Of a DNA stretch of 64,000 nt, positions 35,327 through 43,501 are shown one piece after another (the stretch's first letter is position 1; the number at the start of each line of letters is the position of its first letter). The position numbers and the translations under genes were made by a program. The notes beneath the pieces are model-generated. The model did no database searches. It worked only from the letters and a program-made list of their open reading frames with translations, and was not told the origin of the DNA. The DNA comes from Apilactobacillus nanyangensis (GTDB lineage: Bacteria; Bacillota; Bacilli; Lactobacillales; Lactobacillaceae), in NCBI RefSeq assembly GCF_016861915.1, contig NZ_BOLX01000008.1:1-64000 (forward strand), in the 5' to 3' direction.

Positions 35327-35554
35327 TTAAGCTAATTGGCTTAATTGATCTGGTCTAAATCCGGAAATTGAGTCAATACCATCTGCTTCCACAACTGGTA
35401 GTGACATAAATCCTTTTGATTTTAAGTATGAAACATATTCGGGTTCTTCGTTAATGTTTCTTTCAATAAAATCAATATCGTGTTCGCTTAAAAAGCGCTT
35501 AGTCATTTTGCATTGCATGCAATTATTCTTTGAGTATACAGTTACTTGTGCCAT
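35327..35554 (-). CDS. nrdH: NrdH-redoxin (glutaredoxin-like)
   Basis: A 75-aa thioredoxin-fold electron donor for NrdE. It carries the NrdH active site CMQC (about residues 13-16) and the C-terminal SGFRPDQL that distinguishes NrdH from glutaredoxins. ATG after AAAGGGAGC. First gene of the minus-strand nrd group, with paired NrdR-box-like sites about 120-167 bp upstream. Confidence 0.94.
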   Translation of the reverse strand: MAQVTVYSKNNCMQCKMTKRFLSEHDIDFIERNINEEPEYVSYLKSKGFMSLPVVEADGIDSISGFRPDQLSQLA

Positions 35555-35673
35555 GGTATTGCTCCCTTTCTTTTGATGAAATATGTATTACATTTCAATC
35601 GAAATATGTAAGATATTTCCCTTTAATTTATATATAAAAGTTTACACCAGAACAGAAAAAAATCAAATAAAAA

Positions 35674-35721
35674 ACACCATATTTAGTGGTCGAAATGTTC
35701 CTAATCTACTAGATACAGTGT
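35674..35721 (-). promoter_or_regulatory. Tandem NrdR boxes upstream of nrdHEF
   Basis: ACACCATATTTAGTGG (35674-35689) and CTACTAGATACAGTGT (35706-35721) match 13 and 12 of 16 positions of the NrdR consensus ACACWATATATWGTGT as I remember it. Their starts are 32 bp apart, the three-turn spacing typical of NrdR pairs. They lie in the divergent nrdH-rsmC gap. Confidence 0.7.
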
Positions 35722-35762
35722 CTTAGCGAATTTAAAATTTTTTTACGAGGATCTGATTTGAA

Positions 35763-36368
35763 ATGAACGAATTTTATTATACACCTAATCCACATGTTGT
35801 ACACGAACTTCATACATGGAATTTTGATTTATTAAATAACACATTGACCTTTACCACTGATAACGGGGTTTTCTCAAAACGAACTGTTGATTTTGGTTCA
35901 AAAACTTTAGTCGAAAGTGTTAATTTTGATAAAATTCCTGATGGAAATGTTTTAGATTTAGGATGCGGATATGGTCCAATGGCAATTGCTTTAGCCAAGC
36001 ATTATCCTGATAGAACATTTGAAATGGTAGACGTGAACAACCTAGCACTAGAGTTAGCTGTTAAGAATGCAGAACAAAACCATGTCTCAAATGTTAATAT
36101 CCATAATTCTAATGTTTATGAAAATGTTTCTGATAAATTTGCCGCAATTATTACCAACCCACCAGTAAGAGCTGGTAAAGATGTTGTAGATGGAATGATT
36201 TCTGGAGCAGTTGATCATTTATTGCCAAATGGGACACTAACTGTGGTATTACAAAAGAAGCAGGGTGCACCATCTGCTAAGAAGTTAATGCAATCATTAT
36301 TTGGCAATTGCGAAATCATCAAGAAGAACAAGGGCTACTATATATTGGAAAGTGTATTTAATGGATAA
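35763..36368 (+). CDS. Class I SAM-dependent methyltransferase, RsmC/YbxB family
   Basis: Probably an N2-guanine rRNA methyltransferase. The 201-aa single-domain protein is about the size of B. subtilis YbxB (E. coli RsmC has an extra N-terminal domain). The SAM motif is LDLGCGYGPMAIAL (about residues 62-75). The catalytic motif is TNPPVRAGKDV, the NPPF-type loop of N-methyltransferases. ATG after GAGGATC. Its end overlaps tadA by 8 nt. The exact rRNA target is not assignable from sequence. Confidence 0.85.
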   Translation: MNEFYYTPNPHVVHELHTWNFDLLNNTLTFTTDNGVFSKRTVDFGSKTLVESVNFDKIPDGNVLDLGCGYGPMAIALAKHYPDRTFEMVDVNNLALELAVKNAEQNHVSNVNIHNSNVYENVSDKFAAIITNPPVRAGKDVVDGMISGAVDHLLPNGTLTVVLQKKQGAPSAKKLMQSLFGNCEIIKKNKGYYILESVFNG

Positions 36369-36858
36369 GACAAAAGAATACTATATGAAAGAAGCTTTAT
36401 TCGAAGCTAAAAAAGCATACATGATAAACGAGGTGCCAATTGGGGCAATCGTTGTTAAAGACGGTGAGATTATCGGTAGAGGTCATAATCTCCGTGAGTT
36501 AAGCAATAATGCATTAGATCATGCTGAAGTCGTGGCCATTGATGAAGCATGTCGTCGTTTGCATAGCTGGCGTTTGGAAGACTGTGATTTATATGTAACG
36601 ATTGAACCATGTTTGATGTGTGCGGGAGCCATCATCAATTCCAGAATCAAAAATGTTTACTACGGTGCCACTGATTTGAAGGCGGGTGCTGCCGAAAGTC
36701 TATATCATGTGTTAGAAGATAGTCGATTAAATCATCAGGTTAATGTATCAGGAGGATTATTAGCTGATGATGCTAAACATTTAATGAAGTCTTTTTTCAA
36801 AGCAGCACGCAAAAGAAGCAAAGAAGCAAAGAAAAAGAGAAATAAGCTTGAAAAATAA
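36361..36858 (+). CDS. tadA: tRNA-specific adenosine deaminase
   Basis: Deaminates A34 to inosine in tRNA-Arg(ACG) and possibly in other A34 tRNAs. The 165-aa protein has the zinc site HAEVVAIDEA (His and catalytic Glu) and PCLMCAGAI (two Cys). A basic C-terminal tail of Lys/Arg follows. I start at ATG 36361, overlapping rsmC by 8 nt; an in-frame start at 36301 would lie deep in rsmC. The tRNA-Leu(AAG) at 11230 could be a second substrate. Confidence 0.93.
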   Translation: MDKTKEYYMKEALFEAKKAYMINEVPIGAIVVKDGEIIGRGHNLRELSNNALDHAEVVAIDEACRRLHSWRLEDCDLYVTIEPCLMCAGAIINSRIKNVYYGATDLKAGAAESLYHVLEDSRLNHQVNVSGGLLADDAKHLMKSFFKAARKRSKEAKKKRNKLEK

Positions 36859-36873
36859 TCCTGAATAAGTTAA

Positions 36874-36879
36874 TATAAT
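36874..36879 (+). promoter_or_regulatory. SRP RNA -10 box
   Basis: TATAAT at 36874-36879, close to the RNA 5' end; the TTGAAA upstream is 20 bp away. Confidence 0.4.
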
Positions 36880-36883
36880 TATT

Positions 36884-36972
36884 GCCGCAAGGCCTTGAAG
36901 CAAAGTTGTGTTTACGAACCGTGTCAGATCCGAGAGGAAGCAGCACTAAGTATTCTACGCTTGTGCTTCTTG
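36884..36972 (+). ncRNA. ffs: Signal recognition particle RNA (small bacterial type)
   Basis: RNA scaffold of SRP that binds Ffh and targets membrane proteins. The conserved domain IV core is present: CGTGTCAGATCCGAGAGGAAG followed by CAGCAC, with the apical tetraloop and the 5' and 3' asymmetric loops. Outer strands GAAGCA and TGCTTC close the hairpin. It sits between tadA and dnaX, the usual place in lactobacilli. Ends are approximate. A T-run follows at once. Confidence 0.9.
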
Positions 36973-36986
36973 TTTTTTATACAAAT

Positions 36987-37022
36987 AAACTCCTAGTCAA
37001 ATGCTGGCTAGGAGATTTTTTT
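36987..37022 (+). terminator. Second terminator after the SRP RNA
   Basis: CTCCTAGTCA (36990-36999) pairs with TGGCTAGGAG (37005-37014), then T to 37022. Confidence 0.8.
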
Positions 37023-37067
37023 ATCTATGATGTAAAAACGATAATGGAATAATTATTGAATAGAATA

Positions 37068-37073
37068 TATAAT
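37068..37073 (+). promoter_or_regulatory. dnaX -10 box
   Basis: TATAAT at 37068-37073, 34 nt before the dnaX start, without a clear -35. Confidence 0.4.
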
Positions 37074-37106
37074 GTAAGTAACTAGTTTTTTGAAAGGAAG
37101 TTTTCC

Positions 37107-38912
37107 ATGAGTTACCAAGCTTTATACCGTGTATGGAGACCGCAACGTTTTGACGATGTGATTGGTCAAGATGTTATTACCACCACATTGAAAAATGCGA
37201 TTGTCACCAATCAATTGAGTCATGCTTATTTATTTGCAGGTCCTAGGGGAACTGGAAAAACTTCCGCTGCGAAAATTTTGGCAAAGGCAATTAACTGTCC
37301 AAACCAAAAAGATGGGGAACCCTGCAACGAATGTGAAATTTGTGAAAGCATTACAAACGGAACACTAAATGATGTTATCGAAATTGATGCAGCCTCAAAC
37401 AATGGGGTTGAAGAAATTAGGGATGTTAGAGATAAGGCGAAGTATGCGCCAACTCAAGCAACCTACAAAGTATACATTATTGATGAAGTTCATATGCTAT
37501 CAACAGGGGCTTTCAATGCATTACTAAAGACATTGGAAGAACCACCTGCACACGTTATTTTCATTTTAGCCACAACCGAACCACAAAAGATTCCGGCTAC
37601 CATCATTTCGCGTGTTCAACGTTTTGATTTCAAACGAATCACCGCAAATGACATTTTAGGTAGAATGGAATTCATCTTAAATGATAAAAAGATTGATTAT
37701 GATGACAAGGCACTAAAGGTAATCGCCAAAGCCGCAGAAGGTGGGATGCGTGATGCCCTAAGTATTTTGGATCAAGTATTATCATTTGGGTTCGATAAGG
37801 TCACTTACGAAAATGCATTGCAAGTAACTGGTAGCGTGACCAAATCATTACTATCAAAATATTTAACTAATGTTGTGAACCACGATGTTAAGGATGCGCT
37901 ATCCGATGTCAGACAAATGCTAGAATCTGGTAAAGATGCAGCTAGATTTGTCGAAGACTTAATCAAGTACTGCCAAGACATCTTGTTATACCAACAATCA
38001 CCTGAAATGGTCGAAGAATCAGAACTAGGTGTGATTGATGAAGAGTTCAAGCAACTAACATCAATTGTGGATGCGCAAAGAGTTTACCGTATGATTGTCG
38101 ATTTAAACGACATTCAAAACCAAATGAGATACACAATGCATCCCGATGTTTATTTAGATGTATTGACCGTTAAGTTATCCACTGATAGCCAACAAGATGC
38201 TAGTCAAGCACAACCACAGACTGTTGTACAAACTGCAAGTGCTTCAAACGTCGATAATCAATTGGTTCAACAATTGAAGGATCAAGTAGCTAGTTTACAA
38301 AAACAAGTCGAAGAACTAACCAAGAATGGAGTTGCTGCTAATAACGGTAGTAATTCCGCTAGCGAACCTGATAGAAGACCGGCTGCCAAGAAGCCATCAG
38401 GTAGCTTAAGCAATGCTAGGGTTAACCTAACTAAGATTTATCCAGTCTTGGATAACGCCACTCGTCAAGATTTAACCAACATTCAAAATATTTGGGATGA
38501 ATTATTGAGTGGATTAGACGTAACCAAACGAGCATTGATGAATGTTTCTAAACCAGTGGCTGCTAGTCACGATGGTGTGGTTGTTTCATTCGAATATCCA
38601 TTCCTATTCCAAAAGGCAAGTACCGATGAGGAACTACAAGATGCCCTTGGTAATGGATTAGATAGAATTTTGAGCTACGTTCCTGACTTTGTATTCATTC
38701 CTGCTGAACAATGGCCTGAAATCAGAAAGGGTTACATTGTTGCCCAAAAGAATAGTGGAAAAGAAGTTAGAGAAGAATCTGAAAATTCAAGTGTTGAAAA
38801 TTCGGACCAAAACGATGATAATAATAATGAAAAACAAGACAATGAACCCAAAATAGTTAAACAAGCAACACAACTTTTTGGTGAAGATATAATAGATGTA
38901 AAAGATGATTAA
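37107..38912 (+). CDS. dnaX: DNA polymerase III subunit tau
   Basis: Clamp-loader ATPase that also links polymerase and helicase. The 601-aa protein opens YQALYRVWRPQRFDDVIGQ. Walker A is GPRGTGKTS, the zinc module uses CNECEICES, Walker B is IIDEVHML, and the sensor region is TTEPQKIPATIISR. A variable linker (about 370-430, Gln/Ser/Asn-rich with a coiled coil) precedes the C-terminal tau domain. I see no A-run slippery site for a gamma form. First gene of dnaX-ybaB-recR-yaaL. Confidence 0.95.
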   Translation: MSYQALYRVWRPQRFDDVIGQDVITTTLKNAIVTNQLSHAYLFAGPRGTGKTSAAKILAKAINCPNQKDGEPCNECEICESITNGTLNDVIEIDAASNNGVEEIRDVRDKAKYAPTQATYKVYIIDEVHMLSTGAFNALLKTLEEPPAHVIFILATTEPQKIPATIISRVQRFDFKRITANDILGRMEFILNDKKIDYDDKALKVIAKAAEGGMRDALSILDQVLSFGFDKVTYENALQVTGSVTKSLLSKYLTNVVNHDVKDALSDVRQMLESGKDAARFVEDLIKYCQDILLYQQSPEMVEESELGVIDEEFKQLTSIVDAQRVYRMIVDLNDIQNQMRYTMHPDVYLDVLTVKLSTDSQQDASQAQPQTVVQTASASNVDNQLVQQLKDQVASLQKQVEELTKNGVAANNGSNSASEPDRRPAAKKPSGSLSNARVNLTKIYPVLDNATRQDLTNIQNIWDELLSGLDVTKRALMNVSKPVAASHDGVVVSFEYPFLFQKASTDEELQDALGNGLDRILSYVPDFVFIPAEQWPEIRKGYIVAQKNSGKEVREESENSSVENSDQNDDNNNEKQDNEPKIVKQATQLFGEDIIDVKDD

Positions 38913-38927
38913 GGAGCTGTTATAGTT

Positions 38928-39245
38928 ATGATGAACGGAATGAACATGGGAAAGATGATGAAACAAGTTAAGCAACTACAAAAACAAATGGGTGCTGAAC
39001 AAGAACAAATTAACAACACTGAATTTGTTGGTAAGGCCCCTGAAGACATGGTAGTTGTTACTTTCTCAGGTGACCGTAAGATGAAGGACATGAAGATTAA
39101 ACCCGAAGCATTGGATCCAGAAGACCCAGACATGACTTCAGATTTAGTAATCAGTGCCGTAAACGATGCACTTGCACAAATTGAAAAGACTACTCAAGAT
39201 TCAATGGGTAAGTACACTAAGGGAATGGGAATTCCAGGAATGTAA
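38928..39245 (+). CDS. ybaB: YbaB/EbfC family nucleoid-associated protein
   Basis: A small dimeric DNA-binding protein. The 105 aa begin with Met-rich [19 protein letters not shown] (coiled helix) and contain the [15 protein letters not shown] strand region. It lies 15 nt after dnaX and before recR, the standard order. Two in-frame ATGs (38928, 38931) follow AAGGAGC. Confidence 0.93.
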   Translation: MMNGMNMGKMMKQVKQLQKQMGAEQEQINNTEFVGKAPEDMVVVTFSGDRKMKDMKIKPEALDPEDPDMTSDLVISAVNDALAQIEKTTQDSMGKYTKGMGIPGM

Positions 39246-39266
39246 TTTAAATAAAGAAGGTTAATT

Positions 39267-39866
39267 ATGCAATATCCTGAACCAATTGCTAAGTTGATCG
39301 ACAGTTTTATGCGTCTACCAGGGATTGGGCATAAGACAGCGATTAGACTGGCATATTTCGTAGTTGATATGAACAAAGATGACGTTGCTAAGTTCTCTTC
39401 AGCATTGAAGGAAACAAAGGACAAGTTGATGTATTGTTCAATTTGCGGAAATTTAACTGATGAAGATCCATGTGTTATTTGTCGAGACAAGACGAGAGAT
39501 CAATCGACTGTCTTGGTTGTTGAACAACCAAGAGACATCATGGTAATGGAAAAAATGAAAGATTATCATGGTTTATATCATGTATTAAATGGTGTCTTAT
39601 CTCCAATCGAGGGAAAAGGACCAGAAGATTTAAATATTAAAAGCCTGATTAAACGTTTACAAAGCGATGAAGCAATTAAAGAAATTATCATTGCCACAAA
39701 CGCTACTCCTGAAGGAGAAGCAACTGCAATGTATCTATCACGTTTAGTTAAGCCAGCCGGAATTAAAGTAACTAGATTAGCACATGGTTTATCAGTTGGT
39801 AGTGATATCGAATATGCTGATGAAATGACGCTTTCTAGAGCCGTTTCTGGTCGAACTGAAATGTAG
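39267..39866 (+). CDS. recR: Recombination protein RecR
   Basis: Works with RecF and RecO to load RecA at gaps. The 199-aa protein has an N-terminal helix-hairpin-helix ([14 protein letters not shown]), a zinc finger [16 protein letters not shown], and a TOPRIM domain starting [16 protein letters not shown] after AGAAGG. Length is normal for the family. Confidence 0.95.
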   Translation: MQYPEPIAKLIDSFMRLPGIGHKTAIRLAYFVVDMNKDDVAKFSSALKETKDKLMYCSICGNLTDEDPCVICRDKTRDQSTVLVVEQPRDIMVMEKMKDYHGLYHVLNGVLSPIEGKGPEDLNIKSLIKRLQSDEAIKEIIIATNATPEGEATAMYLSRLVKPAGIKVTRLAHGLSVGSDIEYADEMTLSRAVSGRTEM

Positions 39867-39878
39867 GAGTGAATACTG

Positions 39879-40127
39879 ATGTTAGGATTTTCAAGATTTT
39901 CACACAACGTAGGAAAACAATATGATGAATTTCTATTGGATTCTATCGATCGTGCTAAGTACCAATGGGATCAAGCTACTGAAACCCAAGAAGCAATTTA
40001 TGAAGTTGATGGGGAAATTGTTGCCCAAACTCGTTTAGCTCGTGAAAAATATTTATTTTTATATCGAGAAGCAAGAGAAAGAAAAGTTTCCAACAATCGT
40101 ATTCAATCTTCTGTTATTGATTACTAA
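39879..40127 (+). CDS. yaaL: YaaL family (DUF2508) protein
   Basis: An 82-aa conserved protein of unknown function always found near recR. It is helical and charged, with QYDEFLLDSIDRAKYQWD and LAREKYLFLYREARE. ATG 39879 after AGGAGTG. Ends the dnaX operon at a terminator. Confidence 0.85.
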   Translation: MLGFSRFSHNVGKQYDEFLLDSIDRAKYQWDQATETQEAIYEVDGEIVAQTRLAREKYLFLYREARERKVSNNRIQSSVIDY

Positions 40128-40162
40128 AGGTGTCTTTATTCTTTGGAATAAGACGCTTTTTC
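40126..40162 (+). terminator. dnaX-yaaL operon terminator
   Basis: AAAGGTGTCTTTATTC pairs with GAATAAGACGCTTTTT (one bulge, one G-U), loop TTTG, then T. Confidence 0.82.
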
Positions 40163-40174
40163 TTTGTTGTTTAT

Positions 40175-40203
40175 TTGTTGAAACGAATAAATTAAAGTAC
40201 AAT
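40175..40203 (+). promoter_or_regulatory. tmk operon promoter
   Basis: TTGTTG (40175-40180), 17 bp, TACAAT (40198-40203). Confidence 0.5.
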
Positions 40204-40235
40204 GAGATAGAAAGATGAAAGTAGGGGTATAGTAT

Positions 40236-40880
40236 ATGGCTGGAAAATTTATCACATTCGAAGGCACAGATGGTGCGGGGAAAACAACCATCTTAAACAT
40301 GGTATTAGATTACTTAAAGGAAGAGATGAGCGATAAATTGGTTACCAGCAGAGAACCTGGAGGTAACCCAATCGCTGAAAGTATTCGTGAAGTTATTCTG
40401 GACCGTAAAAATGTTGATATGGATAAACGAACTGAGGCATTGTTATATGCAGCGGCGCGTCGCCAAAATATTGAACAAACAGTGAAACCAGCAATTGCGG
40501 ATAACAAGTTAGTTATTTGTGATCGTTACCTTGATAGCTCAATTGCTTATCAAGGTGGGGGTAGAGAAATTGGTGAAGATGCAATTAATCAAATGAACCA
40601 ATTTGCCACTGAAGGTTTCTTGCCAGACCTTACTATCTACTTTAATCTTCCAGTAGAAGAAGGATTAAAGCGTATTGCTAAAAATAGGGCTGAAGAGGAA
40701 GTTGATCGATTGGACGTTGAAACAATTGACTTTCATAATCGAGTTCATGCAGCATACCAACGTTTAGCAAAAGCAAATCCAAAGCGTATCAAATCAGTTG
40801 ATGCAACACAATCAATTGATGATGTATATCAAAATGTTTTAGAAATTTTGCAACCATATTTAAATGAATTTAAAAAATAG
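40236..40880 (+). CDS. tmk: Thymidylate kinase
   Basis: Phosphorylates dTMP to dTDP. The 214-aa protein has the P-loop FEGTDGAGKTT near the N-terminus, the DR(Y) motif in VICDRYLDSSIAYQG, and a lid with RAEEEVDRLD. ATG after TAGGGGTAT. Heads tmk-darA-holB-yabA-rsmI-fat. Confidence 0.95.
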   Translation: MAGKFITFEGTDGAGKTTILNMVLDYLKEEMSDKLVTSREPGGNPIAESIREVILDRKNVDMDKRTEALLYAAARRQNIEQTVKPAIADNKLVICDRYLDSSIAYQGGGREIGEDAINQMNQFATEGFLPDLTIYFNLPVEEGLKRIAKNRAEEEVDRLDVETIDFHNRVHAAYQRLAKANPKRIKSVDATQSIDDVYQNVLEILQPYLNEFKK

Positions 40881-40894
40881 GGACGTGATTTTGA

Positions 40895-41221
40895 ATGAAA
40901 CTTTTAATTGTAATTGTGCAAAATAAAGATGCTAATAAACTACAAAATGCATTTGCTAAGAATAATGTTCATCAAACCAAATTATCAACGACTGGCGGTT
41001 TCCTAAAATCAGGAAATACTACCTTTATGATTGGGATTGAAGATGAACGAGTAAATGATGTTTTAGATATTATCAAAAAGGTTTCAAGTAAGCGTGAACA
41101 ATACATGACACCTCCAGTGAACTTGGATGGTGGAGTTTCAGATTCATCATATCCAGTTAAGATTGAAGTAGGTGGCGCTACTGTAATGGAAATGCCAATG
41201 GATAATTTTTATCGATTCTAA
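40895..41221 (+). CDS. darA: Cyclic-di-AMP receptor protein DarA (PII-like, YaaQ)
   Basis: A trimeric PII-like protein that binds c-di-AMP. The 108 aa begin MKLLIVIVQNKDANKL, with STTGGFLKSGNTTFMIGIED (the ligand T-loop/B-loop region) and the GGATVMEMPM end. It lies between tmk and holB as in other Firmicutes. The downstream output is not known in this organism. Confidence 0.92.
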   Translation: MKLLIVIVQNKDANKLQNAFAKNNVHQTKLSTTGGFLKSGNTTFMIGIEDERVNDVLDIIKKVSSKREQYMTPPVNLDGGVSDSSYPVKIEVGGATVMEMPMDNFYRF

Positions 41222-41233
41222 TGGGGGAAGAAC

Positions 41234-42244
41234 ATGACCGAAAATCAAGTGATTGCAGAGACTGAAAAAAAGCAAAAACCACTGATGAACCAATTTTTAC
41301 AAGTGGTGAACAATCACGAATTATCCCATTCCTACCTATTCAATGGTGAAGAAGGGGTCGGAAAGTTATCATTAGCGTTGTTTATAACAATGAGAATGTT
41401 TTGTAAGAACGTTTCCGATGATTCAATGCCCTGTGGACATTGTGATGAATGTCGTAGAATCGCAGAACAACAACATCCAGATGTTGTAATCATTAAACCA
41501 GAAGGATTGAGTATCAAGGTTGATCAAATCAGATACTTAAAATCTGAATTTTCTAAAAGTGGTTTAGAAGGAAACCAAAAGTTCTTCATTGTTTGTGATG
41601 CTGAAAAGATGACTACAGGAGCAGCAAACAGCTTGTTAAAGTTTATTGAAGAACCTGTAGCTAATATAGTTTCGTTTCTACTAACTACCAATAAGAACTT
41701 AATACTACCAACCATTATCTCAAGAACTCAGGTGGTTGATTTAAATCCGTTAAATACTAAAATGTTTAACGAGGAATTAACTAATCTAGGAGTGATTCCC
41801 AGTCAGTTTAAAATCATTAAACGACTAACCAATCAAATGTCGACTGTCCAAGAATGGCAGGAAGATGAATGGCTAACTAAGGTGATTTCTGCAATTAGTC
41901 AGTGGTTTAGTATGCTGGTACAAAGGGATAATACTTCATTCGTTCTGGTACAAAGTAATATTATGCCGTTAGTTAGTGATAGTAGTAAACGCCAAGTAAT
42001 TATTGATATGCTGCTCTCAATATTTGAAGATGTTTTAGATGCTAAGTATACTGGAAGTAAGGATTACAACTTCCCAAAGCAAGCCCAAAATATTGAACAA
42101 TTGAGCCAAAGCATCAATGAGGCTAAATTAATTCAAATTATGGAAGTAATCTTGAATTGTAATAATCAAATGGCAGTAAACGTTAGTTTCCAAAATATAT
42201 TAGAGGCTACTACATTAAAAATTATGAAAATACTAAATAGTTAA
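41234..42244 (+). CDS. holB: DNA polymerase III subunit delta'
   Basis: Clamp-loader subunit partnering DnaX. The 336-aa protein has SYLFNGEEGVGKLSLA in place of a strict Walker A, a Cys cluster with CGHCDECRR for zinc, and KFFIVCDAEKMTTGAANSLL with LLTTNKNLILPTIISR. It lacks a full ATPase site, as delta' does. It starts 13 nt after darA. The genes yaaR and yaaT, present here in B. subtilis, are missing. Confidence 0.93.
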   Translation: MTENQVIAETEKKQKPLMNQFLQVVNNHELSHSYLFNGEEGVGKLSLALFITMRMFCKNVSDDSMPCGHCDECRRIAEQQHPDVVIIKPEGLSIKVDQIRYLKSEFSKSGLEGNQKFFIVCDAEKMTTGAANSLLKFIEEPVANIVSFLLTTNKNLILPTIISRTQVVDLNPLNTKMFNEELTNLGVIPSQFKIIKRLTNQMSTVQEWQEDEWLTKVISAISQWFSMLVQRDNTSFVLVQSNIMPLVSDSSKRQVIIDMLLSIFEDVLDAKYTGSKDYNFPKQAQNIEQLSQSINEAKLIQIMEVILNCNNQMAVNVSFQNILEATTLKIMKILNS

Positions 42245-42259
42245 ATGGGGTGAAATTGT

Positions 42260-42595
42260 TTGGAGAAACGTGAATTATACGATGGAATTCAGGATTTAGA
42301 ATCACAAACTGAATTGATGTTGAGCCAATTTGCTGAAGTTCGAAAAGCATTAACTGAAGTAATGGAAGAAAATGCAGAACTAAGAATTGAAAATCAACAT
42401 TTACATGATTTCATCAATGAACAAAAAGAAAATGTGGAAAGCGATAATAAGAAGAGTAGACCACGTTCATCTAAATCTCGTGAAAACTTGGAACACTTAT
42501 TTAACGAAGGATTCCATGTCTGCATCGAGTTTTATGGATCACATCGTGAAAACGATGAAAGTTGTATTTTCTGTAATGAAATCTTAAATCGTTAA
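42260..42595 (+). CDS. yabA: Initiation-control protein YabA
   Basis: Restrains DnaA and contacts DnaN to limit replication initiation. The 111 aa have an N-terminal leucine-zipper coil (about 5-60), a basic linker and a C-terminal zinc motif with HVCIEFYGSHRENDESCIFC. TTG start eight or so bases after GGGGTGA. rsmI starts 15 nt later. Confidence 0.92.
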   Translation: MEKRELYDGIQDLESQTELMLSQFAEVRKALTEVMEENAELRIENQHLHDFINEQKENVESDNKKSRPRSSKSRENLEHLFNEGFHVCIEFYGSHRENDESCIFCNEILNR

Positions 42596-42610
42596 TCTGG
42601 AGGAGTCCAA

Positions 42611-43489
42611 GTGCAAGAACAACATAGCTTTACCGCTAACCAAGATAAAGGAATATTATATCTAGTTCCAACACCAATCGGAAACCTAGATGATATGACT
42701 TTTCGTGCAATTAAGACACTTAAAGAAGTTGATTTAATTGCTGCGGAAAACCCTAGTCATACACAACAATTACTAAATCATTTTGAGATTGATACCAAGA
42801 AAATCAGTTTTAGAGAAGATAACAAAGGCTACCGTATTGATGAATTGGTACAAACTTTAAATGAAGGTCAAAATGTTGCTCAAGTTAGTGACGCGGGGAT
42901 GCCATCAATTAGTGATCCTGGTCAAGAACTAGTGAAAGCATGTGTTGATAATGATATTAATGTTGTGCCACTTCCCGGAGCAAATGCTGGATTAACAGCG
43001 CTAATTGCTTCCGGACTGGTTCCACAACCATTTTATTTCTTTGGATTTTTAAATCGAAAGAATAGTGATCAGATTAGCGAACTAGAGGAACTTAACCAAC
43101 ATAGTGAAACGTTGATTTTCTATGAAGCTCCTCATCGTTTGAACAAGACTCTTAAGAATATGCAAAAGGTATTCGGTTCCGACCGCCAAGCGGTATTGTG
43201 CAGGGAACTAACCAAGAAGTTCGAAGAATTCGACCGTGGTAGCATTTCTGAACTAATCGAATGGACCGAAGCAAATCAAATTCGTGGTGAGTTCGTGGTA
43301 ATTGTTGATGGTAATAAAAATGCCACCCAAGAAAACCAGGAACAAGATGAGTTGGCTGGATTATCCATACAAGAACAAGTTGACTTGTTTATTGGTAAGG
43401 GCATGAAGACCAATGCAGCAATCAAAGAGGTTGCTAAGTTACACAAAGTTAAAAAACAAGAGATTTACAATATCTATCACGAAATCTAG
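42611..43489 (+). CDS. rsmI: 16S rRNA (cytidine-2'-O-)-methyltransferase, divergent RsmI
   Basis: RsmI methylates C1402 of 16S rRNA. The 292-aa protein has the tetrapyrrole-methylase fold with YLVPTPIGNLDDMTFRA and VSDAGMPSISDPG. Where most RsmI proteins have AEDTRxT it has AENPSHT, and where they have HEHN it has REDN, so two usually conserved stretches are altered. The C-terminus has a helix-turn-helix (IKEVAKLHKVKKQEIYNIY). GTG start after GGAGGAG. Activity may still be retained. Confidence 0.87.
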   Translation: MQEQHSFTANQDKGILYLVPTPIGNLDDMTFRAIKTLKEVDLIAAENPSHTQQLLNHFEIDTKKISFREDNKGYRIDELVQTLNEGQNVAQVSDAGMPSISDPGQELVKACVDNDINVVPLPGANAGLTALIASGLVPQPFYFFGFLNRKNSDQISELEELNQHSETLIFYEAPHRLNKTLKNMQKVFGSDRQAVLCRELTKKFEEFDRGSISELIEWTEANQIRGEFVVIVDGNKNATQENQEQDELAGLSIQEQVDLFIGKGMKTNAAIKEVAKLHKVKKQEIYNIYHEI

Positions 43490-43501
43490 GAGTGAATAAT
43501 A

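Noticed and set aside
36301-36360. A longer N-terminus for tadA
   Set aside because: It lies inside rsmC; TadA proteins begin near the ATG at 36361.
38200-38450. A dnaX ribosomal frameshift site for a gamma subunit
   Set aside because: No AAAAAAG-type slippery run with a following structure is present.
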